A stretch of 64,000 nt of DNA, taken from assembly GCA_032622095.1 (NCBI GenBank), contig CP136065.1, positions 68,103,675 to 68,167,674 of the forward strand. The letters run 5' to 3'. The stretch is from Siphonodentalium dalli. Its lineage: Eukaryota > Mollusca > Scaphopoda > Gadilida > Siphonodentaliidae. Below are positions 12,748-24,939 of the stretch, in pieces; position 1 is the first letter of the stretch, and every line of letters begins with the position of its first letter. Made by a program: the position numbers and the translations under genes. The notes below the pieces were generated by a model that saw nothing but the letters and a program-made list of their open reading frames with translations, was not told the DNA's origin and did no database searches.

Positions 12748-14208
12748 TCAAATGCAGTGTGAACCTAAATTGTCCCCAACTATTGCCAAAAGTACACATT
12801 TCATAGTCCTGTTATACTTATCTAAAACAATGCCACTTTCTTCCAAAACCTTCAAATCTTCAATAAGGCAATTAAATATGGAATCTTGACTAAAATTTTT
12901 GAAATCTACCTCCCGACAAAGCAAAACAAGCTGAAGAGGGTCTATGACTGACCGGCAGAATGGTGGAATATTCACAATTGAGTAATATACAGCAAGGATT
13001 TTGTGCTTCTTTTTGCCAGCACCAAGAGGATTCGCAACTTCAAAGGCATCTTGATAAAGGATAATTCCAATGGTGTCGGGATCAGACAATACAAGCTTAT
13101 TTTTTCTGTATATACTACCGTCAACAATATCAGCAAGGACGTCATCAGAATGACTACCGGTAGTACTTTTGTCAGATGTTGTGAAACCTGACACATGATC
13201 CCAGACAGACTTGTTATTTAAAAATGCTTCAAGCGAATTTGCAATTGGAATATAATCAAAATACCGATGCTTTCCAAATTCATTTCTCCCTAGATACACC
13301 TCCACTGGATCCACATAGTGCAACATTTTTTTGTAAAACGATTTTCTAGTCTGAGCTGTCCGTAAAACACCAGAATTAATATTTTTCATTAAATCGCATG
13401 TAAACAATTGGTTTAATACAGAACTGATAACCTCCTCTTCGATGCCATTGCTTAACAAGCTATGTTTTAATTTATTGAACATGTGTGCTCTCCCTTTATC
13501 ATGGATATCCTGATAACCTTCGACAATTTGTTGAATACTACTGACTGGTATCAATAACTGGGTCTGCATTTTCAAATAAAACAATGACAATGCCTGCAAA
13601 ATATCATTTTCACCCACATCCTCAATTACCTCATCTATAGGAGATAATTCTGAATCAATATCAATGTGATTTTGGGCATCCTCTACATTTACATTAACAG
13701 TTGCTGCTTCTTCTGAATGAAGTAATGATGCAGAGGAAAATTCAGTCCCATTGGCATTATAATTATTGGAAATGGAATGGATGCAAGTAGATTTCAAATC
13801 ATTCACAGACCAATGCTGATGTTTCCTACACAAATGAGATGTGAGAGATGACACCACGGAATATGTGCTATCACACCCTTTCAAAGGGCACTGAACTTTC
13901 AAGCCATCACGTATATGTGATTTGAGATGTGAAATAAACGTTTGCCAGCTTGCACATTTTTTCTGACACCAAACAACTTCACAAACAAATGAGATATTTT
14001 CGAAATTGGGGCCAAAATTATGAATTTTAGAATGAGAGTGATCGCGGCTTATGTGAGATTTGAATGACTTGTAACAACTAAATCTGCGAGGACAATGTTC
14101 AATGCGACAAGGGTACGTTATATTCGGAATGTGCTGATGTAATTGATAGTGTAGAATGTATAACTTTGGTATGTCTGTTTCGAAGTTGCAAAGTTCACAG
14201 GCAAACAT
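12748..14208 (-). pseudogene. Transposase N-terminal part: four C2H2 zinc fingers and start of the catalytic core
   Basis: The 486 codons begin with four C2H2 fingers: about residues 4-24, 34-57 (C-x4-C), 76-98 (C-x4-C) and 107-130 (C-x4-C). An acidic linker covers about 170-205. The core then shows YQDAFEVANPLG (Asp387) with KKHKILAVYYS after it, and GDNLGSH (Asp479) at the very end. The two aspartates sit in conserved-looking blocks that I take as the first two DDE residues. The family resembles transposase-like proteins common in fish and marine invertebrates (from memory); assignment to CACTA/EnSpm or KDZ is unsettled. A TGA follows Ile486. With only one lesion, the copy looks young or the stop could be a sequence error. 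Confidence 0.75.
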
Positions 14209-15429
14209 ACCGAATTCTCGAATACGTCAGTAATCAGGTAATACTAGTATTACTACAAACAGTTCTGTCCGATATTCAGGCAACTGAAACACTTTTCGTG
14301 TCCTGTGTGTGTGTCCTATTAATATGTAGAATCCTCTTGTATATGTATATGTATAATTCTTCACAACAGTGACTGAGTGAGAGACAAAGAAAATACCGCG
14401 GAAACACGCGCTCTCGCAGACAATCGCAGACCGGTGCGTTGGGAATTACCCACGATGCATTACAAATTAACGGTATACTGTAAAATATGGGATTACAGTA
14501 TGCGCTGTATATTTATACGGTATAATACTGTATAAAAAACACCAATATTTTACAGTGTAACCTATATATGGTAATACCGGTGATTCGAATCATATTAAAG
14601 TATATGTACTTGTTATAGCAGTTATTCGTTTACACTAAATTTGTATACATGTATTTGTTGAAAGCGTAGAAATTGTATCCGCACATGTGTGGTGCAACTT
14701 GCAGTGTATTATGACTTAGGGCAATATAACAAATGTCTTGTGCGATCCAGCCAAATTATGGGATATCAAAAAGCACCTCAAACCTGCTTTAAGATATGAA
14801 TTTTACAATTCGAGGAAATATGAACAACAAATTGTGAATTCCGACACTAATATATGATAACAAAATTGGACAACCGACCAGAAACACCGGTCCAAAATAC
14901 CCTCGGATCTGGTTGTCCATGGGTCGCGTAGTTCATATTTGGGCACCACATCGTTATAAACTACGAAATGTCTGCACAACACAAGAGTATATGAATGTAC
15001 CCAACACTGGTTATTTTTTTCTGTTTCTTATTAGCATCATGGAAAACAGATGGCGGATAAATCTTAGCAATACAGAAACTATTTACCGAGGCAAATATAG
15101 AAGACCAATTTTGTGATGTGGTATACATGTAACTTTCCTATAGTTTACAACGACCGGGGACCCGACGACCAATGTGGTTCAGCAATTGTTTAGAATAGCA
15201 CTGGACGCAGCTTGTCATGAATAAAGCATTGAAACAAGATTATGTTCAACGAAAACATTTCATAGACAATGTTTTATCTTCAGACCAAGTAATTGATTAG
15301 AAAGCTCTTAGTGTAAATGTTGGCGTATTTTGTCCAGGCATGATACGGGTTGTTGAGTGCGCAATTTGGCTCACATTTTCCAAGATGGCACATCCTTGTT
15401 TTCACAAAAAGACTGTGGAGACACCGGAA
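14209..15429. other. Upstream flank of the transposase, no gene
   Basis: This AT-rich sequence contains self-complementary TATACTGTA/TACAGTATA words at 14,470-14,570, which may be the terminal region of the transposon. No coding region is supported. Confidence 0.4.
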
Positions 15430-15955
15430 AGGGGTTGGAACCACATGACTGTCACATTTCATTGCTCCAATGTTCAGTTAACATGAACAATGCAAAACTA
15501 AAGTTACAATTCTCAACCATTTTCAAACAGCCGAAACTTATTGTAAAGCGGGTAGTGAACAAACGTCTGCCTTTATATTTCCGGCTGCCATTTTCTGTGA
15601 ACATCTTGGACTGAGAGTTCCAATTTTGCCCTAGACATCTTCACAGAAATGTATACATGACAATACTTTATCACTATAATTTGCATCAAACAGTTTGGTG
15701 CAAATTACAAGATGGTGTCCAGCATGGCCGACGTTTTTCAGACGATTCACTAAGTCAGTTACTGACTTAGTGAATCGTCTGAAAAACGGCGGCCATGTTG
15801 GACGCCATATTGTCTGCGTTCTCTGCGGCCACTTTTTCTTGTTAACATGTGAAAATAATTAGAGGACACACTAAAGAAGAAAACTGGCGGGGTGAAGTTG
15901 AATCATTGGGGTGCAAAGGTCGACCAACATCTCCTGAACATAGTACACACGCATA
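15430..15955. mobile_element. Chimeric relic of the long-TIR element family
   Basis: The left half (about 15,490-15,725) resembles the arm sequence at 52,000-52,260. The right half (about 15,788-15,952) resembles the terminal arm at 9,970-10,136. They meet at a 57-bp palindrome. The right end, CGACCAACATCTCCTGAAC, lies about 15 bp from the exon-2 donor of the lectin gene. Confidence 0.6.
15732..15788. repeat. 57-bp perfect palindrome
   Basis: Arms of 28 bp are exactly complementary around a single central base (centre AAGTCAGTTACTGACTT). This is a cruciform-capable junction inside the chimeric relic. Confidence 0.85.
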
Positions 15956-15966
15956 TCGTCGCATAC

Positions 15967-16158
15967 CTGTTGCGGTCATATACGGCATCACGGCTGCTTC
16001 CCTAGCAGCCGAGTTAATCGTCATGAGGTGTGCGCCGACGCCTGCGCAGTACGCTTCAGCTTCAGCGTGATCCTTCCCACCTTCGTGGAATAATTGGAAA
16101 CAAGCTCCGCTTGCTGCATCTTTGATGAATCCGGTGTGTGATGCACAGCTGGCACAGC
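15967..16158 (-). CDS. Exon 2 of secreted PAN/C-type lectin protein (N-terminal half of the CTLD)
   Basis: This 192-bp exon has a strong acceptor (cacctttccag) and donor (CAG|GTATGC) and is phase 1 at both ends, so it could be skipped or shuffled without breaking the frame. It encodes residues 108-170. The Cys108/Cys111 pair is followed by HTGFIKDAASGACFQLF and DHAEAEAYCAGVGAHLMTI. These are the opening strands and first helix of a long-form C-type lectin domain, with Cys126 and Cys144 as the expected disulphide partners. Joining to exon 3 gives a complete CTLD. GC content is visibly higher than in the flanking repeats. Confidence 0.85.
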
Positions 16159-16360
16159 CTGGAAAGGTGAATTTAATCCTTTATTTCACCCGATTCTTCC
16201 AGGATCCACCGTATGTATATACGAATAAGCCCGGGGCAGATCCTATCAATAATATACGTAGGATCTTCACCTGGAATTGCTATCGAGGTAGGATCCATTG
16301 ATAAAGCTTAATAGAGGATCTTCAGTTGAAACAGAAGATAACTCAAAATAATAACGTACT

Positions 16361-16458
16361 TTAACGAAATAACGGAGATTTGTATGATACTTTACAATTA
16401 CGATTTTTCAAATATGTCCGTTATTTCGTTAAAAGACTTCTTCAAATATCTCCGTTAT
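16361..16458. repeat. Small inverted repeat with AACGAAATAACGGA arms
   Basis: TTAACGAAATAACGGA (16361-) faces its complement at 16,417-16,432, followed by CTTCTTCAAATATCTCCGTT. The same words recur inverted at 57,619-57,680, so this is a dispersed family. Confidence 0.6.
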
Positions 16459-16614
16459 CATAGTCCATATTAATTAAGTGTTTAGTACAGTACGTTCTAT
16501 GCCGAGTTAATTCCCTTCTTTCTGCTTCAATTTGAGATCATGTACATAAGTTTTATCGACGGATACTACCTCGATAGCCATTCCGTCTGAAGAGCATATA
16601 GAGGATATCTAGTA

Positions 16615-16748
16615 TTTTTGAGTGGATACAGAAAAATATGTCATGAGTGAGCGAGACAAATGTTTATTTTCACGAGCGGCTTTCCGCGAGAGAAAATAAA
16701 CATTTGTCGCGGTCACGAATGACATATTTGTCGGTATCCAGTCAAAAA
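16615..16748. mobile_element. Hairpin MITE, 57-bp arms
   Basis: The left arm 16,615-16,671 and right arm 16,692-16,748 are near-complementary. Both contain ACAAATGTTTATTTTC or its complement. The loop is 20 bp. No coding potential. Confidence 0.7.
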
Positions 16749-18927
16749 CAATAGGGGTGGTATTCACCAACGGGGTTTATATATAATCCAGATAGTTTTC
16801 ACAGGGCGAAGCTCAATGCGAAGCTGGCTGTGGCCGTCGGTGCATGAAAAGAAATCGCCGGGGCAAATAATTATCCAATCAAGAGATTTGACCGCGCTCA
16901 TAGTTTGACCATTGTGGGGTTTACATGCACACATTGCATTTTTCAGAAAACATTTATATATGAACGCCTTGAGTTAAGAAATTTAATCGTAGTTGCCAAT
17001 TCAAGTATTGGGTGAACACAATTTGTTTTCTTATTATTGAGAAAGAGGTAACTGGCGTTACCGTTATGCCATTGGAGTCGTGTTGCAAATAATTTATTGC
17101 TATTTGTTCAATGCCCAATACGTACCCATATGTATAAACATGAATGTGGCGAGATTGTGGGGTGCTTCACCATATCAGCTGTGGTAAACAATTTCGACAA
17201 TGACAATATAGGTTGAACTGATTCTAATGGTGATATCATACAGACAGTATTTGGTGTGATAATTGGTTTCTAGTCAAAAGTCAACATATGATAACACTAA
17301 TTAAACTGCCCTTTGTTATCCGTAAACTGTCGTATTAAAGCAATTTGCAACAGCTGAACATTTTCTGTACAATTTGGAAAATATCAACACGGGATGTACG
17401 TGGAATGACATGGACGTGGCAGTGTTACTCTGGTTTATGAGGATGCAGTTAGAAATTCAAAGGAGAAATTACAAGGGATAGAGGCACAAATTATATCAAC
17501 GTAATGCTTAACCAAGACGAGAAAAATATAATGTACATGTGATGCGAATATTGGTGACGACTCAGGTTCATGATGATTGGTGATTTGTGACTACCGGTTC
17601 CGTGATCTCCGATATATACCTCATGCCATTCTGTGAATACGTATGAATGATTATCGTTTAAGTGAACCGTTTGGTATCTGAAATATATTTTTGTGACAAT
17701 GTTAAAAGTTTATATCGACTTTTTAACAACTTGTGGGATATTTTCTACACTTTTGTTTCTGTTATACCATTGTTATCATGGAAGTGCTCTCGGTGGGGTT
17801 ATCATGAAATACAGACTGAAAACTGTCTGATTTTATTTTATTGTGAAATCTGTTGTGTTTTTTTTCAAACCAAAAGTCATATAGGTTCCCACTTTCTATT
17901 ACAGTTTTTGACCGATATCAAGTCGGCTTGATGTGTCAGATTATAAATATCAAACAGTTAATTTAAGAAGTTTGTGCGAGATAGTTTAGACAATTCCGTA
18001 CAATGTGGTACAGATGACATTTCCAGTAAATTGCGTCTCTTCGATATAAGTTAAGTTTGACACCCCCTTTCCAATCAAGAAAGAGATGAAATGTGTTTTG
18101 AATGGATAGTTATCCATTATAGTCTCTTATGAAATGGGTACTTTTTATGGTGGCTAGCTCGTGTGTGTTTTATTCTTATGAAAAGTTTAAAATTAGAATG
18201 TCTAAACCATGAATCACGACCTTACCAACAATTGAGATACATATGGAATGATCATAGTGATATCAATTCAATTTACTAAAATATGAAATGTTAAAGTTTC
18301 AATACGGGGGAAACAAATAGCAAGATATTACCGCAATCAATTATCATTCATGGCTGTAATTTTGTTTTTTCCGAATATGTATATAATGCCCCACCCGACC
18401 CTTGGGTCATGTGGTGTGGCAACTGGAGCTGTTTGTCGCAATACTAGCTCTAACAATTTAGTGCTGAAGCTCTTAATCTCGTGGAATATAATGGGCTCAT
18501 TCTTTGTATCAGCAACGGCGTAACCACACCCTTCTTGTCAAAATTTAAATTAACAGGAACATACTGATAAACGCAAAACTCGGCAAAACTCATGTGTACA
18601 TATATCGTATAGGCGCCTATAGCCGTGGTGACACAATTGGTCCAGGGTGATTGCTATTCATTTATCCGTCCATTGCCAAGGTTGTACTAACTCGGACATT
18701 ACAGCGCGAACATACATGTATATATCGACGGGACCATGTGCACATTCCGAGTTCAGTTCCACGCTAATATTTGAAGATTACTGCATTTGCATGAACTATA
18801 TCTGAAATCTTGTTCATAATAAATTCATTGCGCGCATGTAAACGGGGTCCAAGTAAGAGTGTTGATAGCCGGACATAGTGAATGGGGCGTAAACGCTAGC
18901 ATTCAGTCGTTATCAAATAAACTACCT

Positions 18928-19110
18928 GGGGCCTGTTTCATGAAGGCAACTTATGACATAGTTGGGATTTAAGATGGTCATAAGTTCAAACTTCAGTCAT
19001 AAGTGCGTTTCACGAACAAGGTCTTAACTTAAGATGGTCTTAACTTTGGTCTTAACTTTACGACTGCTGTGAGGTGTCATAAGATAATCTTAAAGTTAAG
19101 ACCTACGTTT
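18928..19110 (+). repeat. Dispersed repeat starting GGGGCCTGTTTCATGAAG
   Basis: The terminus is followed by alternating CTTAAGATGGTC and GGTCTTAACTT words. An inverted relative ends at 25,074. The type is widespread in marine invertebrates (from memory). Confidence 0.6.
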
Positions 19111-19319
19111 GATCCGCAGTTGGTCCGAAATGTGGATGGGATCTAGTTCATGTATATATTATTATAAACACATTTAACTGAGTAACATCTTGCTAGCACG
19201 GAGTGGTGTTTCAGAAATGGTAGTAATTAATAACCAACTGGTAAGCTATAGCAGTGGCGTGGCCAGTGGTTGCAAGATTGGCGGGGTGTCCGCTACTACA
19301 CACTTAGAAATAATAAGCC

Positions 19320-19568
19320 ATATAGGTACTAAGGTAGTACCAATATGTCTGATAGTACCAGACCAACAGGTATTGAGAAGAATATGGTTCTAAAAATTGA
19401 TATAGTACCACACCATGTTGGTACTATCCACTCTCAGAACCTGAATGTTAGCCACGTGATGGCATCACGTGATAATTCCTTTGGCACTAGCGCGATCTCG
19501 GTACCCAAGTGTTACCCACGTGATGGCATCACGTGATAATTCATTTGGTACTAGCCGATCTCGATAAA
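19320..19568. repeat. GGTACTA words and duplicated E-box palindrome
   Basis: TAGTACC and GGTACTA recur in both orientations at 19,328-19,430. Next comes a duplicated segment, each copy holding CACGTGATGGCATCACGTG (a 19-bp near-perfect palindrome with two CACGTG E-boxes), at about 19,455 and 19,516. Immediately downstream is AAAATGGCGGCGTCC. Confidence 0.6.
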
Positions 19569-19673
19569 ATGGCGGCGTCCAGCCACTTCAAGTTGATACG
19601 ATTGAGATTTTTTACAGTATATAAACATGGACGAAGAGACAAACAAACATCGGACTGGGCTTACATGTTGTAG
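19569..19673 (+). CDS. Possible short first exon or upstream ORF (speculative)
   Basis: ATGGCGGCGTCCAGC sits in a good translation context just after paired E-boxes and opens 34 codons (MAASSHFKLIRLRFF...) before TAG. A donor-like CAGTATAT occurs inside at about 19,614. GC-rich ATGGCGGC starts are common in animal first exons, but they also match the YY1-like words of the local transposons. No downstream exon was identified. Confidence 0.15.
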   Translation: MAASSHFKLIRLRFFTVYKHGRRDKQTSDWAYML

Positions 19674-21353
19674 TATATGCCAGTTTAGGTACGTTGTTCG
19701 CTCGCTGGGTGGATTTAAGATTAGGGAAGTAACTTCTCTGAAATTCATCAACATATTTTTGTGTGTGCGAAATTGGACCTAACTGGCTTCTCAATAACCT
19801 GGAATATTGTCAGCACTGTGTGGATTATGGTTGTACATGGACGGGACAAGATGATATATAACCTCCGAAAAAATAACGGGCGTTTACATTATTGAAAGCA
19901 GCTATTTTCGGTGAACTGAGCTAGACCAAATTGAAAAGTCATTGAGTGCAGTGTGGTTTAATACATGCACAACACAACAGTATTGTGAATTACAAAAGAC
20001 AGATACTTAAGTTTCACAACATTATAAACCTCCCAATTAACTCACAAGAGTCAACCACTGGTGACTATGATTACGAGACATCCAATTCTGTAGAAATTAG
20101 TCAGAGTTATGACGTCAAAGATCAGTCATGACTCCTGACTCCTGAGTCAGTAACAAGTTTGATGGCTACTGCGTACAAGTACCTGTGCAAAGGACGACGG
20201 ATAATATTCTTCAATTTTCATCGAAACGTGATTTGAGAACCATGTCGCCATGACTTGTCGCCCAGTTACGGATTCTGATATTCTTTTGATCGAAACACCT
20301 GTGATGTTGTGATATTGTTCTGATATATTAATGGAATGGTGGATAATCTCGGAGATATGGATCCAATTCTGGGACACACGTTATAACTGAATCAATCGCA
20401 AGCTTTTAGTAACGTACTACAGCTACTAGTATGCTCTAATTAATCACCCCCTTTAACAAGGTTGTATGGCGGTAATGACAGTCAGACACCGGTTATACCA
20501 TACCGCCGTTCAACCATGGTCAAGTGGTTGATATGTGGCAACCGCAGATAATCTTTATACAGTCTTATTAATAATATTTTGTGACCACTGTACGCCGCAC
20601 TAATTTTTTACATGGACACCTTGTAAGCACCCAGTCCAGATTTTCATCAGCGCCATGCACCATATTAACTATACACAAAACAATATTTCAATTAATAATT
20701 TGTTTACGGTTTTATTAACATTCAAAGTTGGTCACTGACCGACATTCGCAACTACTCGTAGTATCGGTGGCCAATGTCTTTAAGGGGGAGGGGTCGATTA
20801 GAGCTTAGCTGTATACATACATGAACATGTAGACCATTCCAATGTCCAGATGCTTCATGTTCTTATCAAAACATGTCTGGCTACATGTGTGGTTATCATT
20901 CTGAGCGGTTCGGCCATTTCCGCTAGGAAATAACCTCATCCATAACTGGAAACCATATTAGCGAAATTCTACATTATATGGCTCTGGTGATCAGGCAATG
21001 CCACTGACTTGATGACGCTGAGCATATATGCGAATGGAGAATAATTTATTAACTATGGCTTTACCAAACTTTATCATATATTAAATACATTAAACTCTCT
21101 TTGTGTTACATGTATCTTAGTATTTGTTCATTTACTGATACAGCGCATTGTAAGTGTACGATAAGCAAAACACTGAAAACAGTGGCAATTTTTTTGGGAG
21201 TGTGATAATAATTATGGTAACCCATTCAACACCTCCTTGTAGCGAGGACTAGTAAGCGCTATAGCGGTATTTTTCAAACAACAGTTTTAATTAACCAAAG
21301 TTAATGGTCTCCCCATTTTTGAGTATTTTGCTTATCGCACACTATTTACAAAG

Positions 21354-22690
21354 GTTTGGGAGTTATCGCAAAGATTTGCTCCCTTGGCTGTGAATGACCG
21401 ATCGGTATATTTTAGCATGTCCGGGCAATTATAGATTGATAGGTTGGTCACTCAGACTCAGTTTAAGATGTCTGATTTATAATGTTCACAGAAGCCCATT
21501 ATCGGCAAAAAGCCTTTGCGACAAATCTCAAACATCTTTGCGATAAATCGCAAAAATATAATCGCCCAGTACGTAGTCTGAGAGTTATCATGAAGATGTT
21601 TGAGATTTATCGTAAAGGTTTGTGTGTTATCGCAAAGGTTTGCTCCCTCATCACTCATGCATCTGGCTGTGAATGACTGATCGGTCTATTTTAGTCCGAC
21701 CGGGCATAGATTGATAGGTTGTTCACTCAGACCTGTTTAAGATGTCTGATTTATAATATTCACAGAAGCCCATTAGTGCAAAAAAAACCTTTGCGACAAA
21801 TCTCAAACATCTTTGCGATAGATAAAACAAATTATTCACACAGTACGTAGTCTGAGATTTATCGTAAAGATGTTTGAGATTTATCGTAATGGTTTGCGTG
21901 TTATTGCGAAAGTGTTTGTGATTTTTCGCAAAGTTGTTTTGTGATTTATCGCGAAGGTTTGCTCGCCTTATCCCACAAGCATCCCACAAGTTTTGCTCCT
22001 CTCAACATTCTTGCATCTGGCCGTGAATGACTGATCGGTCTATTTTAGCCCGACCGTTCAATTATAAATTGATAGGTTGTTCACTGAGACCTGTTCAAGA
22101 TGGCTGATTTATAATGTTTACACACAAATTAAGAAATTTTTAGCACCAAAAAAGTTTGCCACAAATCTCAAACATGTTTGCGATAATTCGCAAAATTTAA
22201 TCACCCACTACGCAGTCTGAGAGTCCTCGTAAAGATGTTTGAGATTTATCGTAAAGGTTTGCGAGTTATCGCAAAGGTGTTTGTAATTTTTCGCAAAGTT
22301 GTTTTATGATTTATCGCGAAGGTTTGCTCCCCTTATCCCACATGCATGCTTGCTGCCAAAGAACGATCGGTCTATTTCAGCCCAACCATGCTATTATAGA
22401 TTGATTGGTGGTTTACCCAGACCTGTTGTAGATGTCGGATTATATTTATATGGTTCAAGTCCATTAATGCCAATGCATGAAAATATATCTGCGATAAATC
22501 ACAAACCATTAATCGCAAACCTTTTGTAATCAATCGAAGACCTTTACACTAAATCGCATATACCGGTACTTATTGCAAAGTTGTTTGCGATTCGCAAAGG
22601 TTTGCGATTTATCGCAAGGTAGTTTTTTTATTTATCGGGCTATTCTAGATCGATCGGTGTTTCATCCAGACCAGTTCCAAGATGTTTGAT
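21354..22690. repeat. ATCGCAAA palindromic-word array in about five tandem modules
   Basis: Modules of about 280-350 bp begin near 21,389, 21,669, 22,021 and 22,358, with a remnant near 22,630. Each opens with GATCGGTCTATTTTAGCCCG-like sequence and a GATTGATAGGTTGTTCACTC block. Between these blocks the words ATCGCAAA, TTTGCGAT and AGATTTATCG recur in both orientations. Frames on either strand only translate the repeat. Confidence 0.8.
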
Positions 22691-23014
22691 TTATGTTTAC
22701 TTAATTTTATTGCAGCACACAAATTAAGAAATTATTTTTGGACATTCAGACCAATTTTACTCCACATGCAGGGAACAGGGAATCCTGAAATCGAGATCTT
22801 AAACTTTGATTTAAGTTCAAAATCACGATCAAGGTTATATACTAATAAAAGTAATGCATGTATAATTCGGATTATTTCAGTATCACTATGCAATGGAGTG
22901 GTTTTGTACTTTATTCAATGTTTAAACGCCATAGCTTCATTTGGAATCTAAATTGCCACATTGTTAAATTTGCCGTCGGCCATGTTTCGTAATTTCGAGT
23001 GCTTGGTATTTGGG
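22691..23014. other. Spacer between palindromic-word arrays
   Basis: An 89-codon plus-strand frame (22,682-22,951) has no recognisable domain and a composition like the surrounding AT-rich DNA. I do not call it a gene. Confidence 0.4.
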
Positions 23015-23450
23015 CAGGTTCTCCGCTTAGTACCTATATGTTTGGTTCTGTGGAGTACCAAATTGGTAGGTACTATGCATAGTACCTAAATACCTCAGAG
23101 TACCTGTCTTTATATTCGGTACTTCATATGATATAATGGGTGTGTATTTCTTGGCACTTCATGTCGTGTGCGTCATGACTTCGGTGACATAAAGGCAGAG
23201 TGGGTATTATATGCACAATGCCCGGATAGAACCTAAATATTTAGTAGGTAATCCAGAGTACCAATCATATTGGTACTCTAGATTACCTAAACTTTTGGTA
23301 CTCCAGAGTACCGCTTTTGGTACTCCAGAGTACCTAAACTGTTGGTACTCCAGAGTACCACTTTTGGTACTCCAGAGTACCAAACAGTTGGTACTCCCCC
23401 TGGGACAAAGCTTAGTACCTACGTAGGCACTCTGAAGTACCTATTTTTTA
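23015..23450. repeat. GGTACTCCAGAGTACC palindromic-word array
   Basis: The word GGTACTC and its complement GAGTACC recur many times, most tightly at 23,255-23,400, often as the exact palindrome GGTACTCCAGAGTACC. The array shares the GGTACT core with the smaller cluster at 19.3 kb. Confidence 0.8.
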
Positions 23451-23985
23451 AAGAGTGTAACTGTAAACCGCCAAGACCGGACTATATATACATTTATAAT
23501 TTCTGTAACAAAAAGAATATATTTCCATAGAGTTGGACATCATTTGCGATTCAAATAGCACTGTAGACAATAATCATGTTGAGACAATTAGTCCGAACAT
23601 TTTCACATCGAGGATAATAGTGAATGATTTATACTCTGTTTTTTTTAATAAACGCTTATGTCAGCTATTATTAGTATTATTATTATTTACTTGCCTTTCT
23701 ATATTATTATGTTATAATTTGATTGTAAAATATATTGTATATGTACCCCGTATATATATCGACAAGATAATAATACATAATATGTGTTATTTTATTATTA
23801 TTATGTATATTATCATAACCCACCCACGCGAATCTCAGATCTTATACATTTATTACATCTGCATCACATGTTTATTAACTATGAAATAAAAAGATATATA
23901 GCATGTATAATTATGTATAGTATACGGACCGCGCGGGCACACCGGGATCCGCCAAAGAACATATCACTGTGAACCGGCCCACAAA

Positions 23986-24044
23986 TTACTAAAATACCAA
24001 TATAGACTATACCACAGGTATAGTCTATATTGGTATTTTAGTAA
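23986..24044. mobile_element. Perfect 28-bp-arm hairpin
   Basis: The arms 23,986-24,013 and 24,017-24,044 are exactly complementary around an ACA loop (stem tip TATAGACTATACC). Direct copies of TGAACCGGCC flank it at about 23,970 and 24,063. It looks like a very recent MITE or inverted duplication. Confidence 0.8.
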
Positions 24045-24074
24045 TGTTCCCCAGGGGCCTCTGAACCGGCCGTC

Positions 24075-24935
24075 TGTTCACGTTTTGTTAATTATAAACG
24101 CTCTTTATTAGAAGTCGTTGCTTTGGTTTTTATTAAAACATATATGCAAAATGTCGTTCAACATAGCGTACTTTAACAGGCGTTTAGCATATTTGTCAAC
24201 ATAACCAGAGCAAATGGCATTAACATAATTTATATATGCCTTCTACAAGTATGGCTCAGATTGGAAATAAGTCTATTTGGAGCACGATATGAAGTCCTGT
24301 TCACATTATAGCAATATAAATAAAGAGCGTTTCGTGTAAGTATTACATGAATGTTGGCAATCAATAAAGAGCGTTTAGTTCAGTGCTTCCAGCGTGGTGT
24401 ATTGTACGTGTATGCCGTCGTGGCGACATATTCGGTTTCTTGGTGTTATAGATGCTTCAAAGACGTATAATGTATTAGAACCTAATATCTGCATTGAAAG
24501 GGGCGAACATATGTCTCGCGTCGCCTTAATGGCATGTTATATGGGTGAAGGTTCACATTCTGAGTTACGATGTATAAGTCCCTTTAATAACTGAAATAAT
24601 ATATTTGAGCTCGTTACGTTTGTTTAAAATAGGCACTGGAAGCATTCAGCTATGTGTGGATGGAGTCTGACGCGAAAACACAGTTTAAAAAGAGAGGTAG
24701 TAGATTGGCGCGAAGCGCCCGAGATGTTAAAAAGCGCGCTCGTGCAGTTAAGTATGCAACAGTCATTATACTGATTATCGCCCTTGGATTACAATATCAT
24801 AATTATTCTTAGACACGCCCTAGTATCTGTCACCAGACACTGTACCTGGGCATATAACATAAACAAAACCAACATTTTCTGCGCATTGCTGTTATAAATT
24901 TTCGAGGGCCAGTCTAAAAGCGCGCGAACTTAAAA
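24075..24935. other. Unassigned intronic sequence
   Basis: AATAAAGAGCG appears three times (about 24,100-24,370, once as its complement). No gene or clear element boundary is visible. Confidence 0.4.
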
Positions 24936-24939
24936 TACT

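Larger units (their letters stand above)
11440..14208 (-). mobile_element. DNA transposon core, transposase split by one stop codon
   Basis: The two long minus-strand frames lie in the same frame (their starts differ by 1,494 bases, 498 codons). They are separated by a single in-frame TGA at 12,745-12,747, followed by 10 sense codons before the next Met. Read through, the product would be about 921 residues, which suits an autonomous DDE-type transposase with N-terminal zinc fingers. Element ends are not firmly placed. On the upstream side, ccaatattttacagtg at about 14,552-14,567 could be a CACTGTAAAA-type terminus, but no partner was found beyond 11.4 kb. Confidence 0.75.
3624..15966 (-). 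other. Intron 2 of the lectin gene (about 12.3 kb)
   Basis: The donor CAG|GTATGC at exon 2 and the acceptor ctgcag at exon 3 define this phase-1 intron. It is filled mostly with mobile DNA: the long inverted-repeat element at 6,967-10,136, the transposase at 11,440-14,208 and the relic at about 15,430-15,955. The region 3,624-6,966 holds only short unconvincing frames. The intron is inferred from frame and splice consensus, without transcript evidence. Confidence 0.7.

Noticed and set aside
14583-14592. GATTCGAATC, considered as a tRNA B-box
   Set aside because: No A-box or cloverleaf could be formed around it.
23533-23889. 118-codon plus-strand frame
   Set aside because: Very AT-rich, Ile/Tyr-dominated composition expected from TTATTA-type DNA; no splice or domain support.
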